From NCBI GenBank assembly GCA_014529385.2, contig CM043945.1, positions 3,504,312-3,568,311 on the forward strand: a stretch of 64,000 nucleotides of DNA. The letters run 5' to 3'. The notes beneath the pieces are model-generated. The model did no database searches. It was not told the origin of the DNA and saw only the letters and a program-made list of their open reading frames with translations. Both the position numbers and the translations under genes were made by a program. Positions 35,000 through 46,785 of the stretch are shown here, piece by piece. The DNA is from Adiantum capillus-veneris (lineage: Eukaryota; Streptophyta; Polypodiopsida; Polypodiales; Pteridaceae). The first letter of the stretch is position 1. Each line of letters opens with the position of its first letter.

Positions 35000-35352
35000 G
35001 CAAATGTACAAATGTTAAAAATGAACAAAGATTTTGTCTTATAAGACTCCCTTTTTCTTTATTGTGCACAAAAATGAAGTAGTATGCATGCTTAGATCAA
35101 GTTTGCGGAGACGACATCTCCCAAACACCAAGTAGAGCTTGTCACTCTACTATGGAAGGTTGATAGGACTAATGTGCAGACATGCTTGCGGCAGCTTAGG
35201 CTCTCAAGCGCCAAATGGACTAGTCATCCATTGTGGAATGATGTCATAGGGTAACATAGGGATCCTCTACCCACTAGGAAAAGGACTAATGAATATGTTT
35301 TATCTTCTCTATCCCATAGTCGAGGACGACTATGATTTCAAGAGAGAGGTAA

Positions 35353-35783
35353 TGTCATAATAACTAATATCTAATTCTCCTAAATGATTTTATCATGTAA
35401 AACTGATCATTTAATATGGGGAAGTGCTAGGGGAGAAAAAGTTAGAATATTGGTTAAGCTGGAAGACCGGCCACAATAGGGATCCAAAGGAGGGAAAATA
35501 GGGATCCAAAGGGGGGGGCATCTGCAAAAGAGCAAGGTGCAACAATGGGCTTAAAAGACCCTAAGGTTCAGCCCATTAAGACTTCCAAAATGCTAAGGTT
35601 CAAAAATTCAAAGGTTGTGTCCAAAGGTCATCACTAGGGAAATTGGATGCTTTGTGTGTGTACCAAAAAAGTCTTCATGCATCCCTACATAGGAGGGGGC
35701 GAGCCCTAGAAGTAGGAGATGAGAGAGAAACACACACACACACACACACATTCACAAGCTCCTTTACACAAAGGGAAAGAGGA
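35353..35783 (+). repeat. Gypsy-A 3' LTR, truncated
   Basis: Begins TGTCATAATAACT after the purine tract CAAGAGAGAGG (35338-35349). It matches 5651-5837 and then 10982 onward without the Copia-2 insertion, giving the pre-insertion sequence of that site. Homology stops at about 35783, roughly 430 bp into a 1.6-kb LTR. Confidence 0.9.
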
Positions 35784-36953
35784 AGTGGGAGATTCAATTT
35801 TCATTTTGCATGTTTCTCTACTAACAGGGTTAATTATCCTAGCCTCCTCATCAGTGCTAATATCAGAGTCCTCTTCAAAGGATGCCATCAAGTTTGGAAA
35901 GATTTGGGGTAGAAATACATCCATCTCATCTAACTCCTTTTCTTCATATCCTACGCATGCATCATCCTGAAACACAATCTAGTCTATGTCTTCTGGTAAT
36001 ATATTGCGTACCTCTTGTCCAAGCTGTTGCCTTTCTGTCCAAGTCTGGATCTGTGCATTTTTCCCCAACAAAGATTAGGATTGAAGCCGTCAGCTAAATC
36101 TTCATCTAAAAATGGAGACATATGGGCTGGGAATTGAGCAACAGACTCAATAATTGCATCCTTCTGGAGTGCGCAAAACATTCTAGGGAATGTTTTATCT
36201 TGGCTAGTTCCTCCAAAAGTAATGTGACAGATTGTTGTGGCATCTTTGATTCAGGAATAAAGATCTGTTTTGCTAGAGGAATTGGAAAACTGAAAGCTGC
36301 CAATTTAGATAATACTTGATATTGTAGGACATCCAATTCTTTGATAGCATTAGTATGCCAATTTGATGCAGCTTTGATTGGTTGCAGTCAAGAATTCGGA
36401 GAAGGAAGGATATAAGATTGACTGATAGACATATCCTTATCATTGATGGCTTCCTTAGTGAGACATTTGATTTCATTAATAGTAAAATTAGTTGCTATTA
36501 TCCGATTACAGAGTTTGCATCTGAAGAGACCTTCAAAATTCTTATAGGTCTAGGGATGTATACAGGACGAGATTGACTCGAAGAGACTGCAGAGCTGGTT
36601 GATGCAGTGCTATACTGTGGGGGTGCCAGAACAAAAGCAAGCTCCTTTTTGGATTTTGATCTTCCCAAAATTTTGTATTGATCAGTTGAGCCCAATCTTT
36701 CTATCTTCATAGGCTCAGGGTGTTGTACTTCATTCATAAAAGTTTTAACTATATTCAATTTCCATTCTTCAAGAAACTGAACTTCCGTCCATTCCACCAT
36801 CTCAGGTAGAGTCCCCATGCTTGTATCATCAATACAGATGAAACAGACCTCTCCAGCAAGTGGTAAAGACAGAATGAATAGATGCAAACACAACAGAACA
36901 ACCTTTAGACCTCTCCAGTAGGTGGTAAAGACAGAATGAATAGATGCAAACAC
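35784..36953 (-). pseudogene. Unidentified broken ORFs, possibly pararetroviral
   Basis: A minus-strand reading region from about 36953 to 35784 in several frames: a first part with MGTLPEMVEWTEVQFLEEWK, a middle part with LVLLEELAK-type Leu/Glu-rich sequence, and an acidic end (YEEKELDEMDVFLPQIF). No family is recognised. It lies directly downstream of a TATA-containing repeat region and a caulimovirid-like RNase H on the same strand, so it could be another part of that virus-derived insertion. A weak tRNA-Met primer-like sequence (TGATACAAGCATGG) occurs just before the MGTLP start. The assignment is inference. Confidence 0.35.
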
Positions 36954-37380
36954 AACAGAACAACCTTTAGAAGTGGAATGAATTCATAGCATAGATTGCT
37001 CAAAGTTACAGGGTAAGAGCTAGAGATAACTTGTGGGAGAGCTTTAAGGATACAAGAGATAGAAGGCTTCTAATCTTCCCCTTCTACGAACGTTTTTCTT
37101 TCTTATATACAAGAAAAGGGATAGGCATCTTTCGACGCGTGGAAAAAAGGGTACCGATCTTATGTGCGGTAGGTGGAATACAATTGTTATCTGGAGACAC
37201 ATAGTGGACTGTACAGTAAAAGGTGGTACCGATATTTTGCGGTAGGTGGAATACAATTCTTATCTAGAGACACATAGTGGATTGTACAGTAAAAGGTGCT
37301 TTATAGTGGGCTGTACAATAAAAGGTGCTTTATAGTGGGTTGTACAGTAAAAGGTGCTTTATTTATTTCTCCCTTTTTTT
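36954..37380 (-). promoter_or_regulatory. Repeat-rich promoter-like region with TATA box
   Basis: The minus strand contains TATATAAG at about 37100-37107. Upstream lie tandem repeats: two ~70-bp units with GGTAGGTGGAATACAATT (37145-37280) and three ~27-bp units with TGTACAGTAAAAGGTGCTTTA (37270-37360, third copy slightly diverged). Just downstream, two ~62-bp tandem copies lie at 36845-36965. Repeated elements upstream of a TATA box are typical of viral or retroelement promoters. Confidence 0.5.
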
Positions 37381-37826
37381 GATGCGAGAGAGTAAATCAA
37401 CAATATTGTTTTTGTGGCCTGGCACATGTTCGTAGGAGATGTTGAAGTGACTAATCTTTTATGACCATCGAAAAATACGCGTATTTCCCACTTTGCCAGC
37501 ATTCTTTTCCTCCAAGAATTTACCAAAATGCTTGAGGTCACTTCGAAGTGTGAAAGGTGCTCCCATTAAAAACAAGCGAAAGGCCAACACAGAGTTAACT
37601 CCTGCTAGTAGCTCTCTCTGAATAGAGTGATATTTTACTTTGGGGTCTTTAAAGCGTCTCGATGCCCATCGGCAGATGATAGGACCATTTTCAGTATCTT
37701 CACGCAGTATTCCTCCCGAGGCTTCCTTGGAGGCATCGGAGTATACTACCAATGGTTTATCATATCGAATTTGCAAGGGTGGGAAGTGACAGCAAACCTG
37801 CTTTATCTATTGGACTGTTTTTGTGA
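37381..37826 (-). pseudogene. Caulimovirid-like RNase H fragment (endogenous pararetrovirus remnant)
   Basis: The minus strand has VVYSDASKEASGGIL, ICRWASRRFK, KYHSIQRELLAGVNSV, FTLRSDLKHF and, after one stop, VPGHKNNIVDLLSR, giving the Asp-Glu-Asp pattern and end of a retroelement RNase H. The ICRWAS and YHS-x(3)-ELLA motifs are closer to plant pararetroviruses (Caulimoviridae) than to the gypsy RNase H of Gypsy-A or Gypsy-E in this window. It is truncated at 37826 by the element C repeat, broken by a stop, and has no RT upstream. It is an old, inactive remnant. An unusual Ty3-like element is the alternative. Confidence 0.55.
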
Positions 37827-38665
37827 TGAAGAAGCAGTAAAGATTGGAGTTACACATTTTCCACATTTTTCCAAAATGGTCATGTATTGTAAATTCCCGA
37901 TTTATTTCAAGCCATTGTAATATTTTAATGCGTTACGGCCTCAATGGGAGTTCCAAGCTGTAAAGAATAGGTCAGTTAGTGTACATAGGTGGCATATTTA
38001 GTAAGTGGTGGAGCCCTAAAGGCCTTGGGCACCTCGACATTGCATATTTTTACCCGAGGTATATAAGGCAGTGTGTAAAAGAAATTAGGGTCTCAAGCTC
38101 ATTTGTTGAGAGCACTCTTTGGTGAGAGCTCTTGAGGTGTGTGGCTATGGAGTCCTTGAGCTTCTCCTTGCTCATGTGACTTGGTTAACACTAATCAATG
38201 CTTAATTCTCTTTCACTATGCCTCTCTCATACTTCTTATGATTGCTATTGATGCTTAGATTAGCTATATCTTAACTAATTAGTGGTTAATCCCGCTCTAA
38301 TCTTCTGTAATTGTCCTTTTTTGCTTGTGTGTACATGTAGGTTTGATTGAAATGTGGTGCTCGATAGATCTATGTGTGTGTGTGGTCATGATTAGTGTGT
38401 TGCATGATAGGATTAGTGTTGTGTGCGTCTTGGAATCGTTAGTGTGTGTGATTGGGTTGATTAGAGGTGAAGAGAAGTGGATGTGGAGATTTCTCATCAT
38501 TGTGGCTTAGCTCCTCCATAGGCCAAGGAGCTCACAGCATAGAGTCCCCATTTGTGTTGCCATGATTAGTTCACTAATCGTGTGAGTGTTTCCATGCCCT
38601 AGTCGAGTAGCTCATCCCTCCGGATTGATAATTATGTTGGTCATTGGAGCTATGCAACGATGGAA
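37827..38665 (+). repeat. Element C right direct repeat
   Basis: About 95% identical by eye to 3230-4055, in the same orientation, including TATATAAG (38060-38067), the primer-like TTGGTCATTGGAGC and ATGGAAGCC. Identity stops right after this ATG, where Gypsy-B LTR sequence begins. Confidence 0.75.
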
Positions 38666-38669
38666 GCCC

Positions 38670-39413
38670 CAAACAATTATTTATTTTTATGCATCTTAAT
38701 TCTCATTGGACCCCTTTAAAGCATGTCCAATAGGATTCAAGCACATCATGAGGGCCACATGTGGAGGATTTTGACATATGTCTTTTATGCTTCTTAAGTC
38801 ATTTGGTTTGAATTGAACACTTCAAACACTTAGTCAATTAAGCATGGAAACCATTTATGCCTCTTGAGAGTTTATCTTTGAATTGAACACTTCGAGAACC
38901 TTAGTCATTTAAACATGAGAATCACCTCAAGCTTGGGCAAGGTTCCCACAAACACTTTAAGCACTTTAGCAAGCCGACAAGCACCTCATGCTTGGGTAGG
39001 ATTCACATCTCAAAGTCAGTCCTAGCTTGCTTAAGGTCAAAGGACTTTTTAACACTAACTTTTGGAGGTCTTTAATGAAGCTAACCCTAAGGTCTTTTAA
39101 GCTCCATTAGATGCACGTTGCTCTTTGATAGACTACCTTCTTTTGGACCCCTATTGAGATGTAACCATCTCTCCTCTTGGTCCCTTGTTGAGGTAAATCT
39201 AGAAGCACTTATTACACATTACTCTTTGGTAGACCGTCTCCTTTTGGACCTCTATAGAGATGCAACCATTTCTCCTTTTGGTCCCCTGTTGAGATAGGTC
39301 TAGAAGCACATATCTATATCTTAACTCTTGTTCCCCTTTTATCTTCCCATATTAATTGATCGATTTAATATGAGAAAATCATTTGGTAAAGTTAGATATT
39401 ATATTTTATGACA
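38670..39413 (-). repeat. Gypsy-B 5' LTR, 5' portion
   Basis: The minus strand begins TGTCATAAAATATAATATCTAA at 39413 and aligns with the Gypsy-A LTR start (AAATGATTTTCTCAT, GATCAATTAATATGGG) and later GGGGTCCAATGAGA. The LTR continues at 3163-2275 beyond the nested insertions. This makes 2275-39413 a single interrupted LTR. Confidence 0.75.
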
Positions 39414-41398
39414 TGGAAGGTAAGGAGCTCAAGTTTATCACCCAAGCACAGAGGGCTAGAGAGTGCTCTAAGCACCACACATGACATGCATCATATGATA
39501 TGATGAGGATAATAACTCAATGCATTTCTATATAGTGGTGGCCTACCTGTCCACACTAGCCTGAGTACCCATAGGCAGTTTGATCCCAGGTACACATTCA
39601 AAAATGCATTCTTTGGCTGCATGCTCGTTGTGCACGGTTGAGCTCTACAACCACTAGTAGGCGTGGACCACAAGCACCTTTACATGCTACATGACAAAGC
39701 ATGACCTAGCAATCAATGTACTCATGGACATTTCATTAACAAACCTGCTTGATTAAGCTTTTTTATCAACATCGTTATCATCTTTGTTGGTAGGCTTTAG
39801 AGATTCTTCATTTTCTTAGCCAACAATTCTCCATCCCCATTCTCTTAATTTAGCATCTAGACCCTCAAAAAAAGACTAATGGGAGATAAGAACCATTTAA
39901 CTTTATTGTCTTTGAACTCAAGTTCTAGTATGGTAATCATAGTTTGATTAGTACAATAGCCATAGTCTTATCTCATAAGTCTCCACTCTTCAAGCAGATT
40001 TTGTTTCTTGAATAATACAGTAGGAGTGTGAGAGAAAGAGAGTGCATGTAATCATGTGAGATAACTATTTATCTTATGGTTTTTTTAATGCATGTGCAAG
40101 GAGAGTAAGTCCCGAGAAAGTTAAATTGGGCTTTCAACAACCGTTTAATCATTTAGTATAGCTAATGATATGCATGCACACATGAGGCATGTAGTATACA
40201 CATGTAGAATATATAAATTGTTGTTTTTATGTGTTGCTGAGTGCAGGTTCATGTTAATACTCTACCTCGTATATTACCTCAAAGTCCTATTTATTGCGTC
40301 AACAAAACTCCCTTTCTTCTCTCCCTCTCTCTCATATCTGGAATGATGTTGCTTCCTAAGCACAACAACAAGATTGAGTAAGGTCGGAGAGATAATTATT
40401 GACATTTTGTTTTGTATACATATGTATGGGAATTAGCCAATTTAGACTTGCAATTGCTATTTTAATAATTTAATACTAGCTATACCACAACATAAGATGT
40501 TTAACTATTTAGTACTAGCTATATCACTGCATAAGATGTATACTTATTTTGTGTGTGTGTGTTAAATAGGTTAATGGCTATGGTTGCTTGTTGTTGTTGT
40601 GTGGACTATGTATACGAGATAGAGACGAGATATTGCTTGCTTCAAGAGCCTAATTACTAGGTGCATGAAGTCTATCTTTCTCTCTTCTTCTTCTTCTCAC
40701 TTTGTGTGTGTGTTCATCTTTTAATCAAAACACATCCTTATTTAATTTGAAATCACTTACATCAATTCCACACATACATGTACAAACGGGAAACTAACGC
40801 TGCTCTCATAACGACATCGGACTCATAAACTATCTTTATGTCTACTTGAGTGGATATATCATAAAATGCCTATCTTGAGAACTATCTTGCCACTTTTTAA
40901 AGTTATATATTTTACAAAGATGAGCTCTATCTTTATGGCATGCTTAGTCTTGAAGCCCTTGGCTCTTTAAACAACACACAACTCACATTCACTTTTGCAT
41001 ACAAGCAAAATTTTTTCCCCTTATATAGCCCTTAACAACAATGAGCATCATAACCATCAATAATCCTCTACCATGGCATCCCACAACAACACTTTCATAT
41101 TTATTGACCTTATTGGAAACCTCATAAAAAAATCCGGTTTTCTTGGCCATACAAGTTTCCACTCTGAACATGAATCAAATATTTATTGATAATTTTGCAT
41201 CCTTTAGGAAATTATGTTGATGTTTTGACATCCAAATATATGTAACCTTCTTTGAAAATTAAGATGTTGCATCAACTAGAACCTAAATTTTCTTTGCACT
41301 CATTGCCATAGCCCACCTCCTTACAAAGGATAGCTCTCCTTTGAAGTCCTCTCATCTCTGTTGAGTATGAGGTATGGAGCTCAAGACTTGTTGGATAG
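39414..41398. other. AT-rich sequence without recognised genes
   Basis: The flank of Gypsy-B. No coding frame with a recognisable domain is present. A ~40-bp imperfect tandem duplication (TACTAGCTATA-C-C-GCATAAGATGT type) lies at about 40470-40550. The last ~110 bp are probably degraded copia RNase H sequence leading into the next feature. Confidence 0.5.
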
Positions 41399-41644
41399 GT
41401 CAACATCATCTACACTGACAGCCAGAGCGCATTGGCAATTGCGAGGAACCTTGTTTTTCATTCTCGCATAAGGCACATTGAGGTGCATTATCACTATGTC
41501 AGAGAGAGACTCTCAGTAGGAGGGATCAGCTTGGCTCATGTGTCGACACAGGACAACCTTGCAGGTATGTTCACGAAGGCAATGCCTCATGAGAAGTTCG
41601 AAGCTTTCCGCAAAGCTTTGGGCTTGCTTCCATGTATGGATTGA
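41399..41644 (+). pseudogene. Copia-3 RNase H fragment
   Basis: Open from VNIIYTDSQSALAIARNLVF through EVHYHYVRERLS, DNLAGMFTKAMP and KALGLLPCMD to TGA at 41642. Same family as Copia-1 and Copia-2, and it keeps the TDSQSA acidic residue that Copia-2 has lost. Sequence upstream of 41399 is degraded; no other part of the element is present. It is followed by a purine tract (TAGAGGGAAG) and an LTR. Confidence 0.85.
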
Positions 41645-41721
41645 TCATGCACTCAGGGCATGGCACTTCCCTATACACTATGTGCCAACTCCTGTCCACC
41701 GCATCACTCTTAGAGGGAAGT

Positions 41722-41860
41722 TGTTACCATACACATGTGGTAGTGATGTGTGTGAACACACTTAGGACCGTTGAAGCAATATACTCTCTCTTATGTGTCT
41801 TTAGCTTCTTCATCTTCTCCAAGCTATGCGTTTTCCCCTGCAAACCTATTTCCAAAAAAC
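41722..41860 (+). repeat. Copia-3 LTR with internal deletion
   Basis: Starts TGTTACCATACAC and ends near CCTATTTCCAAAAA. It matches the 227-bp copia LTRs but is only ~139 bp, missing the middle. The following ~520 bp (41861-42382) shows nothing recognisable. Confidence 0.75.
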
Positions 41861-42382
41861 TTCTCAATCTCGTATCAATATAGTGTAATGGCAAACTCCA
41901 ATGATCTCACAAAAAATAAATCTTATTGCTCAATGATTTTAGCTTTGATGACAAGACATTAGTTTTATGTGTATACTTTGATAGGCCTAATATCGACCTT
42001 TCTAAATCTAAATGGAAGCCTCAACATGTACAAATGACCAAATGTTTCAATTTAAACACACAAGGCACGAGACCCATGCAAATAAACTAGTGTGAATTTC
42101 CCATAGTTGCAATGATATTAAAAGTCCCTTTATAGAGTCTTTCAAGGCTTACACAACGCTCATTGGCTTGGTGCCTAATGTACTTAAGCAACACGCATCG
42201 ACTTAGTGTCTAATGTGCACACTCTTCGTGGCTTGGGAGAAGAGATCACAACAACATGTTGCACCAAAAAGTTACAAAGTACTAAGTTTAGGGTAATGTT
42301 TTGATTCAATTATTGATTGATTTAATTTGAAGGAATGAAAATAACAACAATTTCAATGAAAAGAATATTGATCTAATTTCCA

Positions 42383-43152
42383 AGGGAAAATTACCAAAAT
42401 ACCCTTCAAATTTCAATAATATTTTAACTTTTATTCATTTTTGACAAGTGAGATCCATTTTTGTGTGCTTAGCATGTCATTTGTCACAAATTATCTGGCA
42501 AAAAAAGGCAATTATGTCTAAAAATAATGAAGCAATTCATCTCCAAAGCCTACATAACCAACTCAAATTCTAGTTTTAGCATCTTGTATTGACAGACAAT
42601 TAGTCTTCTTATGGAAAGCTACAATTTTTTTTATCTTTAGAGATATTTAATCTCATAACTAGGGGTATTTTGGGAATTTAGGAAAATTTGAAGGGCATTT
42701 TGGGAATTTATGACAAGATTTTGGGAAATTTTGAAATTTGAGGGGTATTTTGGGAATTACCCCTCAATTTTTTTTTTCAAAATACCCCCATATTTTGTCA
42801 GAACTTGCCCTTCAAATTATAAAAAATTCCCAAAATATCCCCGGTTGTAAGATTAAACATCTTCAAAGAAATTTTTTTTGGGAGCTTTTCATAAGAAGAT
42901 TGATTGTCGATCATTGTAAGAGGCTAAAACCAGAATTTAAGCTTGTTATGTAAGCTTTAGAGATGAATTGCTTCATTATTTTTAGACATAATTGCCCTTT
43001 TCTGTCAACTAATTCATGAGAAATTATGTGTTAAGCAGTCAAAAACAAAAACTCTACAGCAATCACCCAAAATGGAGAAAGGGTATTTTAGGAATTTTAG
43101 GGGTATTTTGGGAATCTCCACAAATTACAGGGGTATTTTGGTAATTTGCCCT
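42383..43152. mobile_element. Inverted-repeat element (MITE/MULE-like)
   Basis: About 770 bp with terminal inverted repeats AGGGAAAATTACCAAAATAC (42383) and its counterpart GTATTTTGGTAATTTGCCCT (ending 43152). Many internal copies of GGGGTATTTTGGGAATT occur in both orientations. No transposase is present. A target duplication could not be confirmed. It ends ~135 bp before the DEAH helicase start codon. Confidence 0.6.
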
Positions 43153-43287
43153 TTAAGTTTTGGACGTAGCAGGGATTCAAACGGCCTTGACGTCCTAACA
43201 GGCCAAGCACGACGATCATCACTAGTCACTAGTGGGCTTAAAGGACTCGCAGAAGCTACAGAAGGCAGTCAAGAGGAATTGTGACAA

Positions 43288-43594
43288 ATGCCGTCCTTCC
43301 CGAACAACAACAGCCCACACTGCACTATGTCCTACCATTCGAAGGGTAGCAGTAGCAGGAAGCGGCCTGCCAGGCAAGATATTCAGGAGCAAAGAAGAGC
43401 GCTACCCATTGCATCAGGTACCTTCATCTGCCACTTTTTTTGAGTCTACTCAGAGTGTCCTCTAGGGCTGTGCAAAGAAAAGATCTCATTAGTTCCCTTT
43501 TTGCCTTCTTCAGCTGAGAAAAAGTTAGTTGAGGAAGTCTTGAAGAACGATACTCTTGTGGTGATTGGAGAAACTGGCAGCGGCAAAACTACAC
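43288..43594 (+). CDS. DEAH-box RNA helicase, first two exons
   Basis: Exon 1 is 43288-43417 (MPSFPNNNSPHC... to ALPIAS), with an in-frame TGA upstream at 43282, so the ATG at 43288 is the likely start (a second in-frame ATG is at 43327). Donor CAG|GTACC. Exon 2 is 43514-43594, after acceptor TTGCCTTCTTCAG. It encodes AEKKLVEEVLKNDTLVVIGE and the Walker A GETGSGKTT, ending at donor ACAC|GTAGGT. Both junctions keep phase, and the next base begins the expected Gln codon. This is the N-terminal start of a DEAH/DHX helicase (DHX33/DEAH10-like spacing). The third exon was not found in the window, so the gene is either truncated or has a very long intron. The codons look intact, unlike the surrounding elements. 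Confidence 0.68.
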
Positions 43595-45030
43595 GTAGGT
43601 GCATTTTTATCAATATATACGTTTGAGAAATCACTAGAAGCCATGTGTCTTAAGCACTCAGTAGCTTTCACGTGTGCAGAATTGTACTATAGTCTCTCTG
43701 TCCTGAGATGCTGTGGTCTTTGCCCAATAATGAAGGGAACAGGCTCGAAGAGATCCTAGAGTGTATGGGAGTCTCTTGACGCTTGTGATTTATGCCCTAA
43801 TTACCACATTCTGTGATTAACTAGTTCAAATATGCTTTCAAAGCTTCTTGCGTACTGGGATTTTACTCGAGCTTTCATTGTTGGATAGTTAGATATCTTT
43901 CTTTGCTTGATGGAGCCTTATCAAGATGGCGGCATCCATTTCAAGACCTATAGTGGTGACACTTCATGGTTTGAGGTGATTGTTTACCCTGATATGCAAA
44001 TTTTAGAGTAGGGAAAGATACTGGGCTTTTTGTTTTTGCTCTGGAAGTGGCGATGGTGAGCTCGAAGGACATGCTTGAAGTGGGGAACGACAATCATGGA
44101 TCTCAACATGGAATAGCAGGTGGGCACCTTAATCTATGCTGGATGCAGGCTCAAAGAGAGTGGTTGAGAGTTTGCCAGGACTCAGCAGCCAATGAGGCCA
44201 AACCCAACCAATTGCTGGATATATAAAAAACATGGCTTGGGGCATGATTTTTTCGTAAGTTTGTACAATACGATTCATATAAATGATATTTGGCTTCCTT
44301 TTTTCCTTTAGGGCAGTCATGATTAACACTCATTCGTATGATATGCTTTGTATGGTCTATGCTTGATGCTGCTCTAACAGTCAGGGGAGAGCTGCTGCTT
44401 CTGCCCTAAGGTGGTTCCCCCTTGTCTCATGTTGGAGTTGTTCATCACTAGAAGGCGGCATCCTTGGTTCCATGTCATGGTTGTAGGCCAGAGTGGCCCT
44501 GCATATGCATTTTTGTCCATTCATGACTTTGGTCCATTACCAGTTGTTTGGGACCTTTTTCCTTGTCATTGGAGCCGCTTTTTGTGGACTTTTCTTGTGA
44601 GAAATCGCGTCAAATCTGCATTTGTTTTGCAGCCGTTGTGCAGATGCGAGTTTGCACAGGTCTACCCACAGATCTACCCCTCCTCTTCAAAATTGACCCT
44701 CTTTTGATGCAAATTCTGTCCAGATTCGTTATTGCTCTAGTGCTTTTCAAAATCCCCTTGCATTTGTAATGATAAGCATTGGATTCATCATCAGGACTGC
44801 AAAAGCCACTCCCTAGCAGATGTTTGCATCAACATTTTTCTACCGCGCATTGAAGACTATGGCATTTTTTGGTACACCTAGCTGCCATGGACCAATAAAA
44901 TACTTGAAAACTAAGTGCTTCTTGTGAAATATTGCGATGGAATTTATATATGATTCACCATTCGCATCCACAAATAATAGTGGACATGAACCACTCATGG
45001 GATCTGTCAAAGTTCGACGAAAGGTGTGGT

Positions 45031-45113
<83 letters not shown>

Positions 45114-45582
45114 AGATTCCTGTTTGGTGGTGGCTCGAGTATTGCCCATGAGTAGATTAGGGAGTGGGCCCTGGGGGCTGTTTTGTGGCTGTGCTCGGCT
45201 GTATCCGAGGTAGACAATGAACATACTTGTTCTCAGCAATGCTCTCCACGATGTTGCTCACCTCTAGGCTGCCATGAGGCGGGACCCCGTTCCTAGGGTT
45301 TTCCGGGGTGAGAGTCTTGAGTGTTTTGCAGTTCTGCTACTAAATACGTGTGTCAGGTCATTTTTAGCGAGTTTACATATTTATTAGCATTTTAGGGCCA
45401 TTTGTGAGGATCGTGGGTTTTTGGTAGTAGGTAGGGCAAATTTCCTATTTGCCTATATGTACAACATTTTGGCATGTTGTGATCATTGCAGAGCTCCAAC
45501 GTTTGGACACACTCTCTCTCTAGCGTTTTCTCATTGCTAGCGTTTTGCAGTGTGTGGTCTCATCCTCTCGCGTTTTTGCTCA

Positions 45583-45626
<44 letters not shown>

Positions 45627-45642
45627 GCGTTTTTCACCTACA
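43595..45642 (+). other. Probable intron of the DEAH gene
   Basis: Follows the exon 2 donor. No exon matching helicase motifs Ia or II was seen. It contains a long GA tract (45034-45110) and a CT tract (45586-45623). Short frames here have no domain support. Confidence 0.4.
45034..45110. repeat. (GA)n microsatellite
   Basis: Pure GA dinucleotide tract of ~77 bp; frames of Arg-Glu or Leu-Ser across it are not genes. Confidence 0.97.
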
Positions 45643-46785
45643 TGTAAGGTGCAGCTGAATGAATGTTGTATTTTCTCAAGATTAGTGATCTTTATTGCTC
45701 AAGGTTCCTTTTAGTTCTTAGGGAAGGAGAGAGCCTTCCGTCTTGTAGAGTGCTATGATCACGAACAAAGTGAGTGGATATTGTGCATGCAAGTGAATGA
45801 GACTGAGAGAAGGAGAGAGAAGAGATAACGACACCCGAGAGGTTGTAAAACCCTCCCCCGAAGGCCCCACTCTCGTCGGCGAGAGCGGTCTACTTTGATT
45901 GCACGAAGGTGTACAATGCATATACAATGGACTGATGCAATGGGACTATGCCGATGATGACGACGGTGACTTGATGGCTGAAATCTGAGATCTTCTAACT
46001 GCTGAAATTCGGGACTGTTTCGGTGGCTGAAAATGACTGTTTTGGTTGCGTTTTAATGGCTGAAAATGGGGGAACATCTGCAACCATCTTGGGGCTGATC
46101 TGCTACTGTTCATCTGCTGAAAATCTGCGTTTGTCAAGGGCTGAAAATCTGCGTTTTTGTCAAGGCTGAAAAACGTTGAGATCTGCAAGTGATGCTGGCA
46201 TTTTTGCAAGAAAAACGCTGGCTGGTGATGTATCTGCTGAGGTTGGAAAACGTTGGAACTGCTGATGTTGCATAGCGTTAGTGAATGCTGAAAAACGCTA
46301 AGGGTTGAGGGTGGTTGGTCGCGGGAAAAACGCCAAGGATGGCCTAGGGTTGGAAACGCTAGGGTGCTGAGAGGGGGGGTACTGCTGAGAAGTTGCCTGT
46401 TGAGCGGGAAGCTCTTGCTGCCTCTTCTGCCAGAAAGTGCTAGTTTGGGTTTGCTTATATATTAACTTAGCAAAATTACCCTACCTACTTTTGTTGGAAA
46501 GTCACTTAAAAATAATAAGTGAAAATAACCAAAAATAGGAAAATAGGCTAAATGCACTGGAAGATTCCCCTGACTGAATCTGATGAATTCTAAAGGGAAT
46601 ATTGATGATCATGTTGTGTGCAACCGGAGGATATGCATCTACACTCAGTGAGTGGGCATGCACGATCTACGAATAGACTCACAAAAGTGCCAGATCACTG
46701 CTAATCTAAACTGACTAGACTGACTAAACCGTGTTGTGGTGTAGCTTGTCCATGGACACATAAGGTTGGGATGTGTCATGTGACA
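45643..46785 (-). repeat. Retro-D LTR, left copy
   Basis: The minus strand runs from TGTCACATGACACATCCC (46785), after a purine tract AAAAGGAGGGAA, to GCACCTTACA (45643). It is homologous, inverted, to 53357-53994. It is ~500 bp longer because of an extra block at about 45960-46440 rich in GCTGAAAA words. Confidence 0.75.
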
